Shown here: one piece after another, positions 25,420-35,300 of the stretch
Position numbering within the stretch: the first letter of the stretch is position 1
How the letters are laid out: each line of letters starts with the position of its first letter
Assembly: GCA_963798855.1 (NCBI GenBank)
Contig: CAWCUU010000002.1
Location: 1,240,001 to 1,304,000, forward strand
Direction of reading: 5' to 3'
Source: CAWCUU01 sp963798855
Lineage (GTDB): Bacteria > Gemmatimonadota > Gemmatimonadetes > Longimicrobiales > RSA9
Length of the DNA stretch: 64,000 nucleotides
Program-made: the position numbers and the translations under genes
The notes under the pieces: generated by a model
What the model saw: the letters and a program-made list of their open reading frames with translations, nothing else
Database searches by the model: none
What the model was told of the DNA's origin: nothing

Positions 25420-26265
25420 TCACACTCGCGTCATCCGGCGGTACCGGGCGCGCACGAGGTTGTAGACGCCGTACGCGATGAGGCCGAGAGCGACGACGGC
25501 GAGCAGCCACGGGCCGTAGGGCTGGCCCTGGAGCGCGCGCAGCGTACCGCCGAGACCGCGCGCCTGACCGGGGCTCCGGTTCACCGCGGCGGTGACGAAG
25601 AACGCGCCGATCAGCCCGAAGACAATGCCGCGTGCCGCGAGGCCGAAGCGGCTGGCGCGAACGATCCAGCCGCGGGCGCGAGCGCTGAGCAGCGAAAGGT
25701 CCAGCCTCCGGTCCAGCTCGACCCGCCATGCATGCACGAGCTGTTGCAGCCCGTAGGCGGCGATCGCGGCGCCGACCGCCGCGACCAGCCAGCGCCCGGC
25801 GGGCTCGGCCATCAGCTGAGCCGACCAGTGTCGTGCGCCCTGACCTCCCTGCGAGCCTCCCCCAGTCCCGCCCAGCGCGAGTCGCCCCGCCTGCAGCGCC
25901 AGGGCGGCGTAGATCAGGGCGACGATGCCGGCGACGCCCCTCGCCGCCGTGCCTTCGTTTTCAGGATCGAGGGCGGACCGGATCGCGCACCACAGCGCAT
26001 AGGCGACCAGCCCGACTGCGACGATGCCCAGGATCACGCGTCCCACGGTGCCGCCGGCGAGCGTCCCGAGCGCCTGCCGCGAGCCTTCCGCACCGCCGCT
26101 TCCGAGTGCCGCCTCGACGGCGAGCACTCCGACGAGGATGTAGACGCCGCCTTTCGCCGCATAGCCGGTGCGGGCCAGCGCCTCGATCCATCCGCGGCGG
26201 TGCGAGGCGCTCGAAGCGATCGCGCTGCCACCGGATCCGGAAGCGGCGAACGGTCGAGAGGGCAC
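25420..26265 (-). CDS. DUF1206 membrane protein
   Basis: This 281-residue protein starts at GTG 26265 with a near-perfect AGGAGGAGGAAA ribosome site. It has six membrane helices in three pairs, each pair following the repeat pattern of DUF1206: ARTGYAAKGGVYILVGVLAV, then AGRWLVAAVGAAIAAYGLQQ, then ASRFGLAARGIVFGLIGAFF - GPWLLAVVALGLIAYGVYNL. The third repeat is the clearest. Function of the family is unknown; it occurs in soil bacteria with stress genes. It is divergent from the aquaporin-like gene, with 136 bp between. Confidence 0.85.
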   Translation of the reverse strand: MPSRPFAASGSGGSAIASSASHRRGWIEALARTGYAAKGGVYILVGVLAVEAALGSGGAEGSRQALGTLAGGTVGRVILGIVAVGLVAYALWCAIRSALDPENEGTAARGVAGIVALIYAALALQAGRLALGGTGGGSQGGQGARHWSAQLMAEPAGRWLVAAVGAAIAAYGLQQLVHAWRVELDRRLDLSLLSARARGWIVRASRFGLAARGIVFGLIGAFFVTAAVNRSPGQARGLGGTLRALQGQPYGPWLLAVVALGLIAYGVYNLVRARYRRMTRV

Positions 26266-26401
26266 TTTCCTCCTCCTGTCGGCGACGAGTCTGCTCGGCT
26301 TTCCGTTGGGCAGGAACCGTTCCAGCGAGGCCCTGGCCGTGGTCCGGTCGCAAGCCGATCTTCATCGCAGCAGCTCGGGCTACCTCCACAGGAGCGCCAT
26401 C

Positions 26402-27085
26402 ATGCGGAAGCTCGTGGTCGAGGCGATCGGTACGTTCTTCCTGGTGCTGACCGTCGGGATGGTTGTCGTCGAGCCCGGCGCCGGCGCGCTGGCACCTCTA
26501 GCGATCGGCTCCGCGCTGATGATCATGGTTTACGCAGGCGGCCACATTTCCGGCGGGCACTACAACCCCGCCGTCAGCCTGGGCGTGTGGCTGCGCGGGC
26601 GCATGACGGCCGGTGAGATGATCGGCTACTGGATGGCGCAGATCGCCGGAGGCGTCGTCGCAGCGCTGACCGTGCTCTACTTGAAGGCCGGCGCCCAGAT
26701 CTCGGCCGCGTCGCCGGTCGTCGGCGCCGCGCTCGTCGCGGAGTTCCTGTTCACGTTCGCGCTCGTCTACGTCGTCCTCAACGTCGCGACGACCCGGGGC
26801 ACGGAGGGCAACTCGTACTACGGCCTCGCGATCGGGTTTACCGTGATGACGGGGGCCTACTCGGTCGGCGCGGTTTCCGGAGGCGCGTTCAATCCCGCGG
26901 TCGCTGTCGGGATCACCATCCTCGGCCTTTCCGCACCCGCCAATCTGTGGATCTTCCTCGTGGCCGACCTCGCCGGAGGGCTCGCGGCCGCCCTCGTCTT
27001 CAACGCGCTGGACCTCGGCGCAGACAAGCCGACCACGGCCGTTCCAGCCGATCAGGCGCGCCTGCGAGAGGCAGGGGAAGTATGA
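26402..27085 (+). CDS. MIP/aquaporin-family channel with atypical filter
   Basis: This 227-residue protein is read from ATG 26402 with AGGAG upstream. Six membrane helices and two half-helices bear the NPA motifs at Asn55-Ala57 (GGHYNPAVSL) and Asn164-Ala166 (GGAFNPAVAVG). The residue after the second NPA is Val, where classical aquaporins and glycerol channels have the Arg of the aromatic/arginine filter, so the pore selectivity is probably different. Loop HISGGHYNP is otherwise canonical. It would conduct water or small neutral solutes across the inner membrane. The C-terminal tail is short and charged. Confidence 0.88.
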   Translation: MRKLVVEAIGTFFLVLTVGMVVVEPGAGALAPLAIGSALMIMVYAGGHISGGHYNPAVSLGVWLRGRMTAGEMIGYWMAQIAGGVVAALTVLYLKAGAQISAASPVVGAALVAEFLFTFALVYVVLNVATTRGTEGNSYYGLAIGFTVMTGAYSVGAVSGGAFNPAVAVGITILGLSAPANLWIFLVADLAGGLAAALVFNALDLGADKPTTAVPADQARLREAGEV

Positions 27086-27102
27086 AGTGGGAACTCTGAA
27101 GT

Positions 27103-27123
27103 GGGAGGTCGGGGTGGGGTGGG
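27103..27123 (+). repeat. G-quadruplex-type motif upstream of infA
   Basis: Four G-runs of 3, 4, 4 and 3 bases with loops of 5, 1 and 1 bases (27103-27105, 27111-27114, 27116-27119, 27121-27123) fit the standard G-quadruplex pattern. More G-runs follow to about 27150. It lies 20 bases after the aquaporin stop, in the region likely to hold the infA promoter. Confidence 0.5.
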
Positions 27124-27188
27124 ATCGGTGGCGCGGTGGTTGGGGTGGGGCTAAATTCGACGCGAGAAACCGGGTGCATCCCGGTAGT

Positions 27189-27223
27189 CGCCCGCGGTGC
27201 GCTCGTGCCGGGCGCCGCGGGCG
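27189..27223 (+). terminator. Hairpin between aquaporin and infA
   Basis: CGCCCGCGG pairs perfectly with CCGCGGGCG across 17 bases, and TTTCT follows. It may be a weak intrinsic terminator for upstream transcripts or a leader structure for infA, whose ATG is 27 bases further on. Confidence 0.5.
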
Positions 27224-27250
27224 TTTCTGTCGAGGTTCCAGGGAGGTGGT

Positions 27251-27499
27251 ATGGCGAAGCAGGAAGCGATCGAGATGGAGGGCGTAGTCGAGGAGGTTCT
27301 GCCCGACCAGAACTTCCGGGTTCGGCTGGACAACGGCCACGTGGTCCTGGCCTATGCGAGCGGCAAGATGTCGAAGTTCAAGATCCGGGTGCTGCAGGGC
27401 GACCGCGTCCTCCTCGAGCTGTCACCATACGACCTCTCGCGCGGCCGCATCACTTACCGCTACAAGGGTGGAGACACGGGCCCCCGCCGCTCGAAGTAG
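27251..27499 (+). CDS. infA: Translation initiation factor IF-1
   Basis: This 82-residue S1/OB-fold protein begins MAKQEAIEMEGVVEEVLP and carries the family core GKMSKFKIRVLQGDRVLLEL and SPYDLSRGRITYRYK. IF-1 binds the 30S A site and helps start-codon selection. The ATG follows GGAGG by four bases. It has about ten extra residues after the RYK end of the usual 72-residue protein. It is not in a ribosomal-protein cluster here; it stands between an aquaporin and gdhA. Confidence 0.95.
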   Translation: MAKQEAIEMEGVVEEVLPDQNFRVRLDNGHVVLAYASGKMSKFKIRVLQGDRVLLELSPYDLSRGRITYRYKGGDTGPRRSK

Positions 27500-27862
27500 G
27501 AGGGGAGCGACGGTCCATTCGTGCCGTCAAGGCGACGAACCCGCCAGGCTCATCGCTTCCGCACTTCCCCTTCCGAGAGTCCGCTGTCCTCAACCAATGG
27601 AGCAGAAGCAGGACTGAGCCTCGGCTTCCGAGCTCTGCGGTCGCGCCGCCCTTCGAAAGTCGAAAATCGAAGTCGAAATCGAATGCCTCGCGCTGTGCGT
27701 ACGGGCCGGCCGGGACTCCGCCGTGGTCTTGCCCCGCGCGCGGCGCAGGGGCAGCTTGGGTGGCGTGCCCCCCCGGCTCCCGTGCCGAGCCTTCTTCGTG
27801 CGCGGGGCTCCTCCGCGCACCCCACCCGACAGGTCGTTGACCTGCGAGAGCCGGAGATCGAG
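27500..27862. other. infA-gdhA intergenic region with a TCGAA repeat and a hairpin
   Basis: No gene is called in these 363 bp, although one frame is open into gdhA. At 27653-27684 five imperfect copies of TCGAA(A)n follow each other every 5-7 bases. At 27798-27820 an 8-bp perfect stem GTGCGCGG/CCGCGCAC closes a 7-base loop, about 45 bases before the gdhA start; it could be a leader structure. Confidence 0.5.
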
Positions 27863-29290
27863 ATGATCGAGTCAGCCGCCGGCGTGGCGCCGGCAAGCGG
27901 GCCGATGACGGAGCGAGGTCGCGAGAAGGCCGGCGACTACGTCGGCTCCTTCATGCAGGATGTCCGCGCGAAGAACCCCGCGGAGCCCGAATTCCACCAG
28001 GCGGTGCTCGAGGTGACGGAGTCGGTCCGGCTCGTGCTCGATCGCCATCGGGAATATGGGGCGGCCAAGATCCTGGAGCGCCTGGTCGAACCGGAGCGCG
28101 TGATCGTCTTCCGTGTGCCCTGGATGGATGACCAGGGCGGGCCGCAGATCAACCGCGGCTTCAGGATCGAGATGAACAGCGCGATCGGCCCGTACAAGGG
28201 CGGCCTGCGCTTCCATCCGTCGGTGAATCTGGGGATCCTGAAGTTCCTCGCATTCGAGCAGGTGTTCAAGAACGCGCTGACGACGCTGCCGATGGGTGGA
28301 GCGAAGGGCGGCTCGGACTTCGATCCGAAGGGGAAGAGCGACGGCGAAGTGATGCGCTTCTGCCAGAGCTTCATGACGGAGTTGTACCGTCACATCGGGG
28401 CGAATACCGACGTTCCGGCGGGCGACATCGGTGTCGGCGGCCGGGAGATCGGCTACTTGTTCGGCCAGTACAAGCGGCTCGCGAACGAGTTCACGGGCGT
28501 GCTGACGGGCAAGGGGTTGAACTGGGGTGGTTCGCTGATCCGGCCGGAGGCGACCGGCTACGGCGCGGTCTACTTCGCGGCGGAGATGCTCGCGACGCGG
28601 GGTGAGACGCTGGAAGGAAGGGTCTGCCTCGTGTCCGGCAGCGGCAACGTCGCCCAGTACACGGTCGAGAAGCTGCTCGATCTGGGTGCGAAGCCGGTGA
28701 CGCTGTCCGACTCCGACGGCTCCATCTACGATGAGGCCGGCATCGATCGCGAGAAGCTGCGCTTCGTGATGGAGCTGAAGAACCGCCGGCGGGGCAGGAT
28801 CCGGGAGTACCTGGAACGGTGGCCCAACGCCGTCTACTCGAGGCACGATCCGCTTCAGGACCAGAACCCCGTGTGGGACCATCCGGCGCAGTGCGCCTTC
28901 CCCTCGGCGACCCAGAACGAGGTCAACGTCAAGGACGCCGCGAATCTGCTTCGCAACGGCGTCTACGTCGTTTCCGAGGGCGCGAACATGCCGACGACGC
29001 CCGACGGGGTGGACCTCTTCCTCGACGAGGGCATCCTCTACGGGCCCGGCAAGGCCGCGAACGCCGGCGGCGTCGCGGTATCGGGGCTCGAGATGGCGCA
29101 GAACAGCATGCGCTACGCCTGGACCCGCGAGGAAGTGGACACGCACCTGCAGCGCATCATGAAGAGCATCCACGGCACCGCCCTCGCCGCGGCGGACCGC
29201 TTCGGCGTACCCGGCAACTACGTGCATGGCGCGAACATCGCCGGGTTCCTCAAAGTGGCCGACGCGATGATGGACCAGGGCCTCGTCTGA
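27863..29290 (+). CDS. gdhA: Glutamate dehydrogenase (probably NADP-specific, hexameric type)
   Basis: This 475-residue enzyme is read from ATG 27863, with GGAG seven bases upstream. It converts 2-oxoglutarate and ammonia to glutamate. The substrate domain shows PYKGGLRFHPSVNLGILKFL (the Lys of KGGLRF), FKNALTTLPMGGAKGGSDFD with the catalytic Lys, and DVPAGDIGVGGREIGY. The Rossmann domain has VCLVSGSGNVAQYTVEKL and then TLSDSDG, whose Ser and Asp after the beta strand fit the NADP-type 450-residue class. The C-terminus GNYVHGANIAGFLKVADAM is typical. It is followed after 39 bases by the receiver-PPDK_N gene, which may be in the same transcript. Confidence 0.95.
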   Translation: MIESAAGVAPASGPMTERGREKAGDYVGSFMQDVRAKNPAEPEFHQAVLEVTESVRLVLDRHREYGAAKILERLVEPERVIVFRVPWMDDQGGPQINRGFRIEMNSAIGPYKGGLRFHPSVNLGILKFLAFEQVFKNALTTLPMGGAKGGSDFDPKGKSDGEVMRFCQSFMTELYRHIGANTDVPAGDIGVGGREIGYLFGQYKRLANEFTGVLTGKGLNWGGSLIRPEATGYGAVYFAAEMLATRGETLEGRVCLVSGSGNVAQYTVEKLLDLGAKPVTLSDSDGSIYDEAGIDREKLRFVMELKNRRRGRIREYLERWPNAVYSRHDPLQDQNPVWDHPAQCAFPSATQNEVNVKDAANLLRNGVYVVSEGANMPTTPDGVDLFLDEGILYGPGKAANAGGVAVSGLEMAQNSMRYAWTREEVDTHLQRIMKSIHGTALAAADRFGVPGNYVHGANIAGFLKVADAMMDQGLV

Positions 29291-29329
29291 GTCGGGCGGG
29301 GCTCGCCACCATGTTCCGGTGACCCGCTG

Positions 29330-32300
29330 ATGGAGCTTCGCCAGGGCACCGTTGGGACGTCGGCGCCGGACGAGGCCACGTCAGCGGTGCCGAACGGCTT
29401 CCTCGCGGCCGGCAGCGAGGTGCTTCACCACCTCATGCGCGAGCAGGTACGCGAGATCCTGCTCGTGTCTTCGCAGTACGAGTCCTTCATCATGGCGGAG
29501 GACGCTCAGCTGCCGGAGCTGGTCCTGACGGACTTCCTCGAGCTGAACCTGAGCCATCCGCCGCGGCTGACCCACGTCTCGTCGGGTGCCGAAGCGCTCG
29601 AGCTGCTCCGGCGGCGCCGGCGCTTCGACCTGCTGATCACCAGTCTTCACACCGGCGATGTCTCTGCCGTCGAGCTCGCGGACGCCGTCCGGGCGGAAGG
29701 GCTGGACATCCCGGTCGTGCTGCTCGCCTACGACGGTGGTGCGCTCACGGAGTACCTCGCCCGCAACGACCTGGCCGGCATCGAGCGGGTCTTCCTCTGG
29801 CAGGGCGACGTCCGGCTGCTCCTGGCCATCGTGAAAATGGTCGAGGACCGGCTCAACGCTCCGCAGGACACGGTGCTCGGCGTGCCGGTGTTGATCGTAG
29901 TCGAGGACAACGTCCACTACTATTCCTCGTTCCTGCCGACCATCTACGCCGAGGTGATGAAGCACTCGCAGGCGGTGGTGTCGGAGGGGCTGAATCTGAC
30001 GCAGAAGCTGCTGAGAGGCCGCGCACGTCCGAAGATCCTGCTGGCGACGACGTTCGAGGAGGCGTGGGGCCACTTCAGGGCCTACCAGGACGACGTGCTC
30101 GGGGTGATAACGGACATCGAGTTCCCGCGCGAAGGCGAGATGTGGCCGGGAGCCGGCATCGACCTGGCGCGCCGCATCCACGACGCGCAGCCGGACGTCG
30201 CGCTCGCGCTTCAGTCCAGCTTTCCGGAGAACCGCCGGCTCGCCGACGAGATCGGGGCGCGCTTCCTGTTGAAGGACTCGCCGGTGATGCTGCATCAGCT
30301 CCAGGAGCTGCTGACGGAGCACTTCTCCTTCGGCGACTTCGTCTTCCGGCTGCCGGGCGGGAGGGAGGTCGCGCGCGCGCCGGACGTCCGCTCGCTGGTG
30401 GAGAAGCTGCACACGGTGCCAGAAGAGAGCGTCGTGTACCACGCCGAGCGCAACGACTTCTCGCGCTGGCTGCGTGCGCGGGCGGAGTTCGGCATCGCGC
30501 GCCGGCTGAGGCCGCGGCGCATCTCCGACTACGGCTCGATCGAGCAGCTGCGCCTGGACGTCATCCGCTCGATAGAGGAGCGGCGCCGGGAGCGTACGCG
30601 CAGCACCGTCGCGGACTTCGCGCCGGCGACGTTCGAGGAGGGCGGCATCGCGCGCATCGGCGGCGGCTCGCTGGGAGGCAAGGCGCGCGGCCTCGCCTTC
30701 GCGGTCCGCCTGCTGGAGGGAGCGCAGCTCCGGCAGCGCTTCCCCGAGGTGCGTGTCACGGTGCCGACCGCGGTCGTGCTCGGAACGCAGGTCTTCGAGG
30801 ACTTCCTGGAGCTGAACCGCCTGCGCGATGTCGCCTTGCGGTCCGAGGACGATGCGGGTCTGCGCGCCGCGTTCGCGGCCGCTGCGTTTCCGGAAGCCGC
30901 ACGGCGCGAGCTGGGCACGCTGCTCGACCGATTCCGGCGACCGTTGGCCGTGCGCTCCTCGAGCCGGCTCGAGGACTCTCCGAACCAGCCGTTCGCGGGG
31001 ATCTTCGAGACGCGCATGCTGCCGAACGACCACCCGCGCCTCGACATCCGGGTGGAGCGGCTGATCGCGGCGGTCAAGCGGATCTACGCATCCACCTACG
31101 GCCGGATGGCGCGCGCGTTCGTGCGCGGCACGACGTTCCGGCTGGAGGAAGAGCAGATGGCGGTCATCGTGCAGGAGCTCGTGGGAAGCCAGCACGGGTC
31201 GCTCTTCTATCCGGACTTCGCGGGCGTGGCCCGCTCGCACAACTTCTACCCGACCCCGCCGCTGGTCGCCGCCGACGGCATCGTGGCGGTCGCGCTCGGC
31301 CTCGGCCGCACCGTCGTCGCCGGCGAGCCGTGCGTGCGCTTCTCGCCCGCGCACCCGCGCCACATCGTCGAGTTTTCGAGCGCATCCGACATGCTGCGCA
31401 ACTCGCAACGGGAGTTCTGGGCCTTGCCGATGGGGCGCCACCGTGGGGAGGCGGGAGCCGTCGGAGAGGACTTGGTGCGTCGCGAGCTCGAGGTGGCCGA
31501 GGCGGACGGAGTGCTGGCGTCGCTGGCCTCGACGTTCTCGCCGGAGAACGACGCGGTCTACGACGGGGTGGGCCGACGAGGTGTCCGGCTCGTCAGCTTC
31601 GCCCCGATCCTGAAGCACCGTGTGTTTCCGCTGGCGGATCTGCTGCGCGAGCTGCTCGTCATCGCGGAGGTCGGCACCGGCTCGCCCGTCGAGATCGAGT
31701 TCGCCGTCAATCTCTCGGTGCCGCTCGGCGAGCCGGCCCGCTTCGCGTTCCTCCAGCTGCGTCCGCTGACGGGCGCCGGCGAGGTGGACGATCTCGCCCT
31801 CGACGGCATCCCCGACAACGAGCTGATCTGCCGCAGCCCGTGCGTGCTCGGCAGCGGGACCGTGGATGGCGTCTCCGATCTGCTGGTCGTCGATCCGCGC
31901 AGCTTCCAGAGGGGCCGCGGCCACGAGGCGGCGAGAGCGGTCGCGCGCTTCAGCGCGGCGCTCATCGCGCGCGGCCGATCCTATCTCCTGCTCGGAGCCG
32001 GGCGCTGGGGCTCGAGCGACCCGTGGCTCGGCATCCCGCTGCAATGGCCGGAGATCTCGGGCGCCCGTGCCATCGTCGAGGTCGGCTTCCGCGACTTCCC
32101 GGTCGCGCCCTCGCAGGGGACGCATTTCTTCCAGAACCTGGTGTCCGGCAGTGTCGGCTACTTCTCGGTCAACGCCGAGGTCGGCGAGGGCTTCGTCGAC
32201 TGGGGCTGGTTGGCGGAGCAGCCCGTGGTGGCGGAGAGCGCGGGAGTTCGCCACATCGGGCTGGACGGCCCCGCCGTGGTCATGATGAATGGACGCACAC

Positions 32301-32365
32301 AGCACGGCGTCATCCGGAAGCCGCGGCCCTACTCCGCGGCATCACCCACCAGAGGAACGACATGA
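29330..32365 (+). CDS. Receiver-receiver-PEP/pyruvate-binding (PPDK_N) fusion protein
   Basis: This is a 1,011-residue cytoplasmic protein. Residues about 40-175 are receiver-like with no phospho-Asp (FDLLITSLHTGD). Residues about 183-335 form a second receiver with VVEDN, GVITDIEF (candidate phospho-Asp) and FLLKDSP (conserved Lys). From about 440 it has the ATP-grasp PPDK_N domain of PEP synthase and pyruvate phosphate dikinase: GGSLGGKARGLAF, RRPLAVRSSSRLEDSPNQPF, GIFET, VQELVG and FLQLRPL. The swivelling His domain and the PEP-binding TIM barrel of true PEP synthases are missing, so it cannot do the whole reaction alone. Overlap ATGA joins it to the next gene, and gdhA precedes it. Confidence 0.85.
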   Translation: MELRQGTVGTSAPDEATSAVPNGFLAAGSEVLHHLMREQVREILLVSSQYESFIMAEDAQLPELVLTDFLELNLSHPPRLTHVSSGAEALELLRRRRRFDLLITSLHTGDVSAVELADAVRAEGLDIPVVLLAYDGGALTEYLARNDLAGIERVFLWQGDVRLLLAIVKMVEDRLNAPQDTVLGVPVLIVVEDNVHYYSSFLPTIYAEVMKHSQAVVSEGLNLTQKLLRGRARPKILLATTFEEAWGHFRAYQDDVLGVITDIEFPREGEMWPGAGIDLARRIHDAQPDVALALQSSFPENRRLADEIGARFLLKDSPVMLHQLQELLTEHFSFGDFVFRLPGGREVARAPDVRSLVEKLHTVPEESVVYHAERNDFSRWLRARAEFGIARRLRPRRISDYGSIEQLRLDVIRSIEERRRERTRSTVADFAPATFEEGGIARIGGGSLGGKARGLAFAVRLLEGAQLRQRFPEVRVTVPTAVVLGTQVFEDFLELNRLRDVALRSEDDAGLRAAFAAAAFPEAARRELGTLLDRFRRPLAVRSSSRLEDSPNQPFAGIFETRMLPNDHPRLDIRVERLIAAVKRIYASTYGRMARAFVRGTTFRLEEEQMAVIVQELVGSQHGSLFYPDFAGVARSHNFYPTPPLVAADGIVAVALGLGRTVVAGEPCVRFSPAHPRHIVEFSSASDMLRNSQREFWALPMGRHRGEAGAVGEDLVRRELEVAEADGVLASLASTFSPENDAVYDGVGRRGVRLVSFAPILKHRVFPLADLLRELLVIAEVGTGSPVEIEFAVNLSVPLGEPARFAFLQLRPLTGAGEVDDLALDGIPDNELICRSPCVLGSGTVDGVSDLLVVDPRSFQRGRGHEAARAVARFSAALIARGRSYLLLGAGRWGSSDPWLGIPLQWPEISGARAIVEVGFRDFPVAPSQGTHFFQNLVSGSVGYFSVNAEVGEGFVDWGWLAEQPVVAESAGVRHIGLDGPAVVMMNGRTQHGVIRKPRPYSAASPTRGTT

Positions 32366-35300
32366 GTCATCGCCCCGCAACTCCACGAATGCCGCTCGGC
32401 GCTCGCCGGTGCCGCGCCCGCATGTCGCGGGTGCCGATCCTCCTTGCGGTTTTCGGGATGCTGGCCGTGCCGTGTCAGGGCGCCGCCCGGCGTGGACCGC
32501 CTGTGATCATGAGCCGGGACACAGTCGGCCCGCTCGGCGCGCTGCACTGGAGGCTGATCGGCCCGTTCCGCGCTGGCCGCGTGCTCGCGACGGCCGGCGT
32601 ACCGGGCGATCCCACGACGTTCTATTTCGGGGCGGTCGGCGGCGGCGTATGGAAGACCGTGAATGCGGGGGTGACCTGGGAGCCGATCTTCGATGACCAG
32701 TCGATCGCGTCCATCGGCGCGCTGGCGCTCGCGCCGACGGATCCGGACGTGATCTATGTCGGAACGGGCGAGGCGGATATGCGCTCGGACATCACGTACG
32801 GGGATGGCGTCTATCGCTCCGACGACGCCGGCCGCCACTGGACGCACGTGGGCCTCGAGGCGACCCGTCACATTGGCAAATTGCTGGTGGATCCGCGCGA
32901 CCCGAACATCGTGCTGGTCGCGGCGCTCGGTCACGCATACGGTCCGAACCGCGAGCGCGGCGTCTACCGCTCCGACGACGGCGGCCGGACGTGGAGCAAG
33001 GTACTCTACCGCGATGAGAACACCGGCGCGGTGGACCTGGCCCGCGACCCGTCCAACCCCGACGTCGTGTTCGCGACGCTGTGGAACGCGCGCCGCACGA
33101 CATGGAGCCAGTACCCTCCGGAGGAGGGAGCCGGCAGCGGCATTTGGCGCTCGACCGATGGCGGGCGGACGTGGTCCGAGATCACCGGGCACGGCCTGCC
33201 GACGGGCCGCCTCGGACGTATCGGCGTCTCCGTCGCGCCGGGCGGCCGCCGGGTGTGGGCGCTCATCGAGGCGACCGACGGCGGCGGCCTGTATCGATCC
33301 GATGACGGCGGCGCGAGCTGGAGCTTCGTCAGCGGCGATGGGCGCATCACCACCCGCGGCTGGTACTTCGGCCGCGTCTTCGCCGATCCGAAGGATGCGG
33401 ACGTCGTCTACCTGCCGAACCGCGGCATCGTCCGCTCGACCGACGGCGGCGCGACGTTCACGACGATCAAGGGCTCGCCGGGCGGCGACGACTACCACTA
33501 CGTCTGGATCGACCCGCAGCAGCCCAGGCACATGATCCAGGGCTCCGACCAGGGCGCCTCCATCAGCCTCGACGATGGGCGGACGTGGAGCAGCTGGTAC
33601 AACCAGCCCACCGCGCAGTTCTATCACGTCGCGGCGGACAGTCAGTTCCCGTACCGGCTGTACGGCGCGCAGCAGGACGCGGGTAGCGTCGCCATCTCGA
33701 GCCGCAGCGACCTCGGCGAGATCACCTATCGCGACTGGTTCCAGCCCGGACTCGGCGAAGCCGGCTACATCGCGCCCAATCCGCGCGACCCGAACATCGT
33801 CTACGGCGGCGACACCTACGGCGGAGTCTTCCGCTACGATCGGCGCAACGGTCAGGTGCACGTGATCTCGCCCGCTCCGGCCGCCGGCTTCGCCACTCCG
33901 CTGTCCGAGCGGAAGTACCGTTTCACGTGGACGTCGCCGATCGTCTTCGATCCGCACGAGCCGAGCACGCTCTATCTCGGCGCGCAGAAGGTCCTGCGCA
34001 CGCGCGACGGCGGCCTGCAGTGGGAGGAGGTCAGCCCGGATCTGACCGGCCCCGGTGGCGGACGCGGTGTCGTGTACACGATCGCGCCGTCGCCGGTGCG
34101 GGAGGGCGTGGTCTGGGCCGGCACCGATGACGGCCGCATCCAGCTCACCACGAATGGCGGCTCCAGCTGGCGGGACGTGACCCCGGCCGGCCTCGCGGCG
34201 TGGAGCAAGATCAGCCTGATCGATGCGTCGTCGCGCGATGTGGGCACCGCGTACGCGGCCGTGGACCGCCACCGGCTGGACGACTTCGGCGCGTACATCT
34301 ACCGCACCCACGACTCCGGCGCACACTGGCAGCGGATCGATGCCGGAATACCGGACGGCGCATTCGTCCGTGCCGTGCGCGCGGACCCCGAGAAGAACGG
34401 ATTGCTCTATGCCGGCACCGAGCGGGGCGTCTACGTCTCGTTCGACGACGGGGCGCACTGGCAGTCGCTGCAGCTCGACATGCCGATGAGTCCCGTGCGC
34501 GATCTCGCGATCGTGCGTGGCGACCTCGTGGCAGCCACGCACGGTCGCTCCTTTTGGATCCTGGACGACGTGTCGCCGCTGCGGCAGATGCAGGCGGCGG
34601 CCGCGGCAGCCTCGGGAGAACTACATCTGCTCCGGCCGCGCCCCGCCGTCCGGCTGTCCCGCAGCGAGAGCCACGACACACCGCTCCCGCCGGAGGAGCC
34701 GCAGGGGGAAAATCCGCCGGCCGGCGCGATTATCGATTACTGGCTGAGCACCGGCGGCGGTCCCGTCACGCTGGAGGTGCTCGCGCCGAGCGGCGCCGTC
34801 ATCCGACGCTTCTCCAGCGAGGACACGTTCCGGGTGGCGGAGTCGCAGTACTTCATGGACGAGTGGCTGCCCGAGCCGAGTGCGCTGACCCGGCGACCGA
34901 GCCGGCTCAACCGCTTCGTCTGGGACCTGCGCTACCCGCCGCCCCCGGCCTCGAGCTACGACTACAGCATCGCGGCGATCGCGGGGCACGGCACGGTGCC
35001 GGAGCCGCAGGGTCCGCTCGTGCCGCCGGGCGAGTACACGCTGCGGCTGACGGCAGGCGGGCGTACGGATACGCAGCCGCTACGCGTGATCCGGGACCCA
35101 CGCGTCGAGGTGCCGGACTCCGTTTTCCGCGCCCAGCTCGCGCTCGCGCTGGACATCTGGAACGCAATGGCGGACGCGCGGGCGCTGCAGCAGGAGATCG
35201 ACTCGACCGCTGCCCGGCTGCGCGCACTGGACGGCGCGCGGCTGGAGAGCACGGGCCGGAACGCGCTGTCGGCGGCCGGTCGGGCGATCGCCGGGCTGCA

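Noticed and set aside
30064..32361. Upstream extension of the Asp-box propeller frame
   Set aside because: The frame is open but lies inside the receiver-PPDK_N gene and is low-complexity Arg/Gly/Ala sequence; the ATG at 32362 with GAGG and the ATGA overlap marks the real start.
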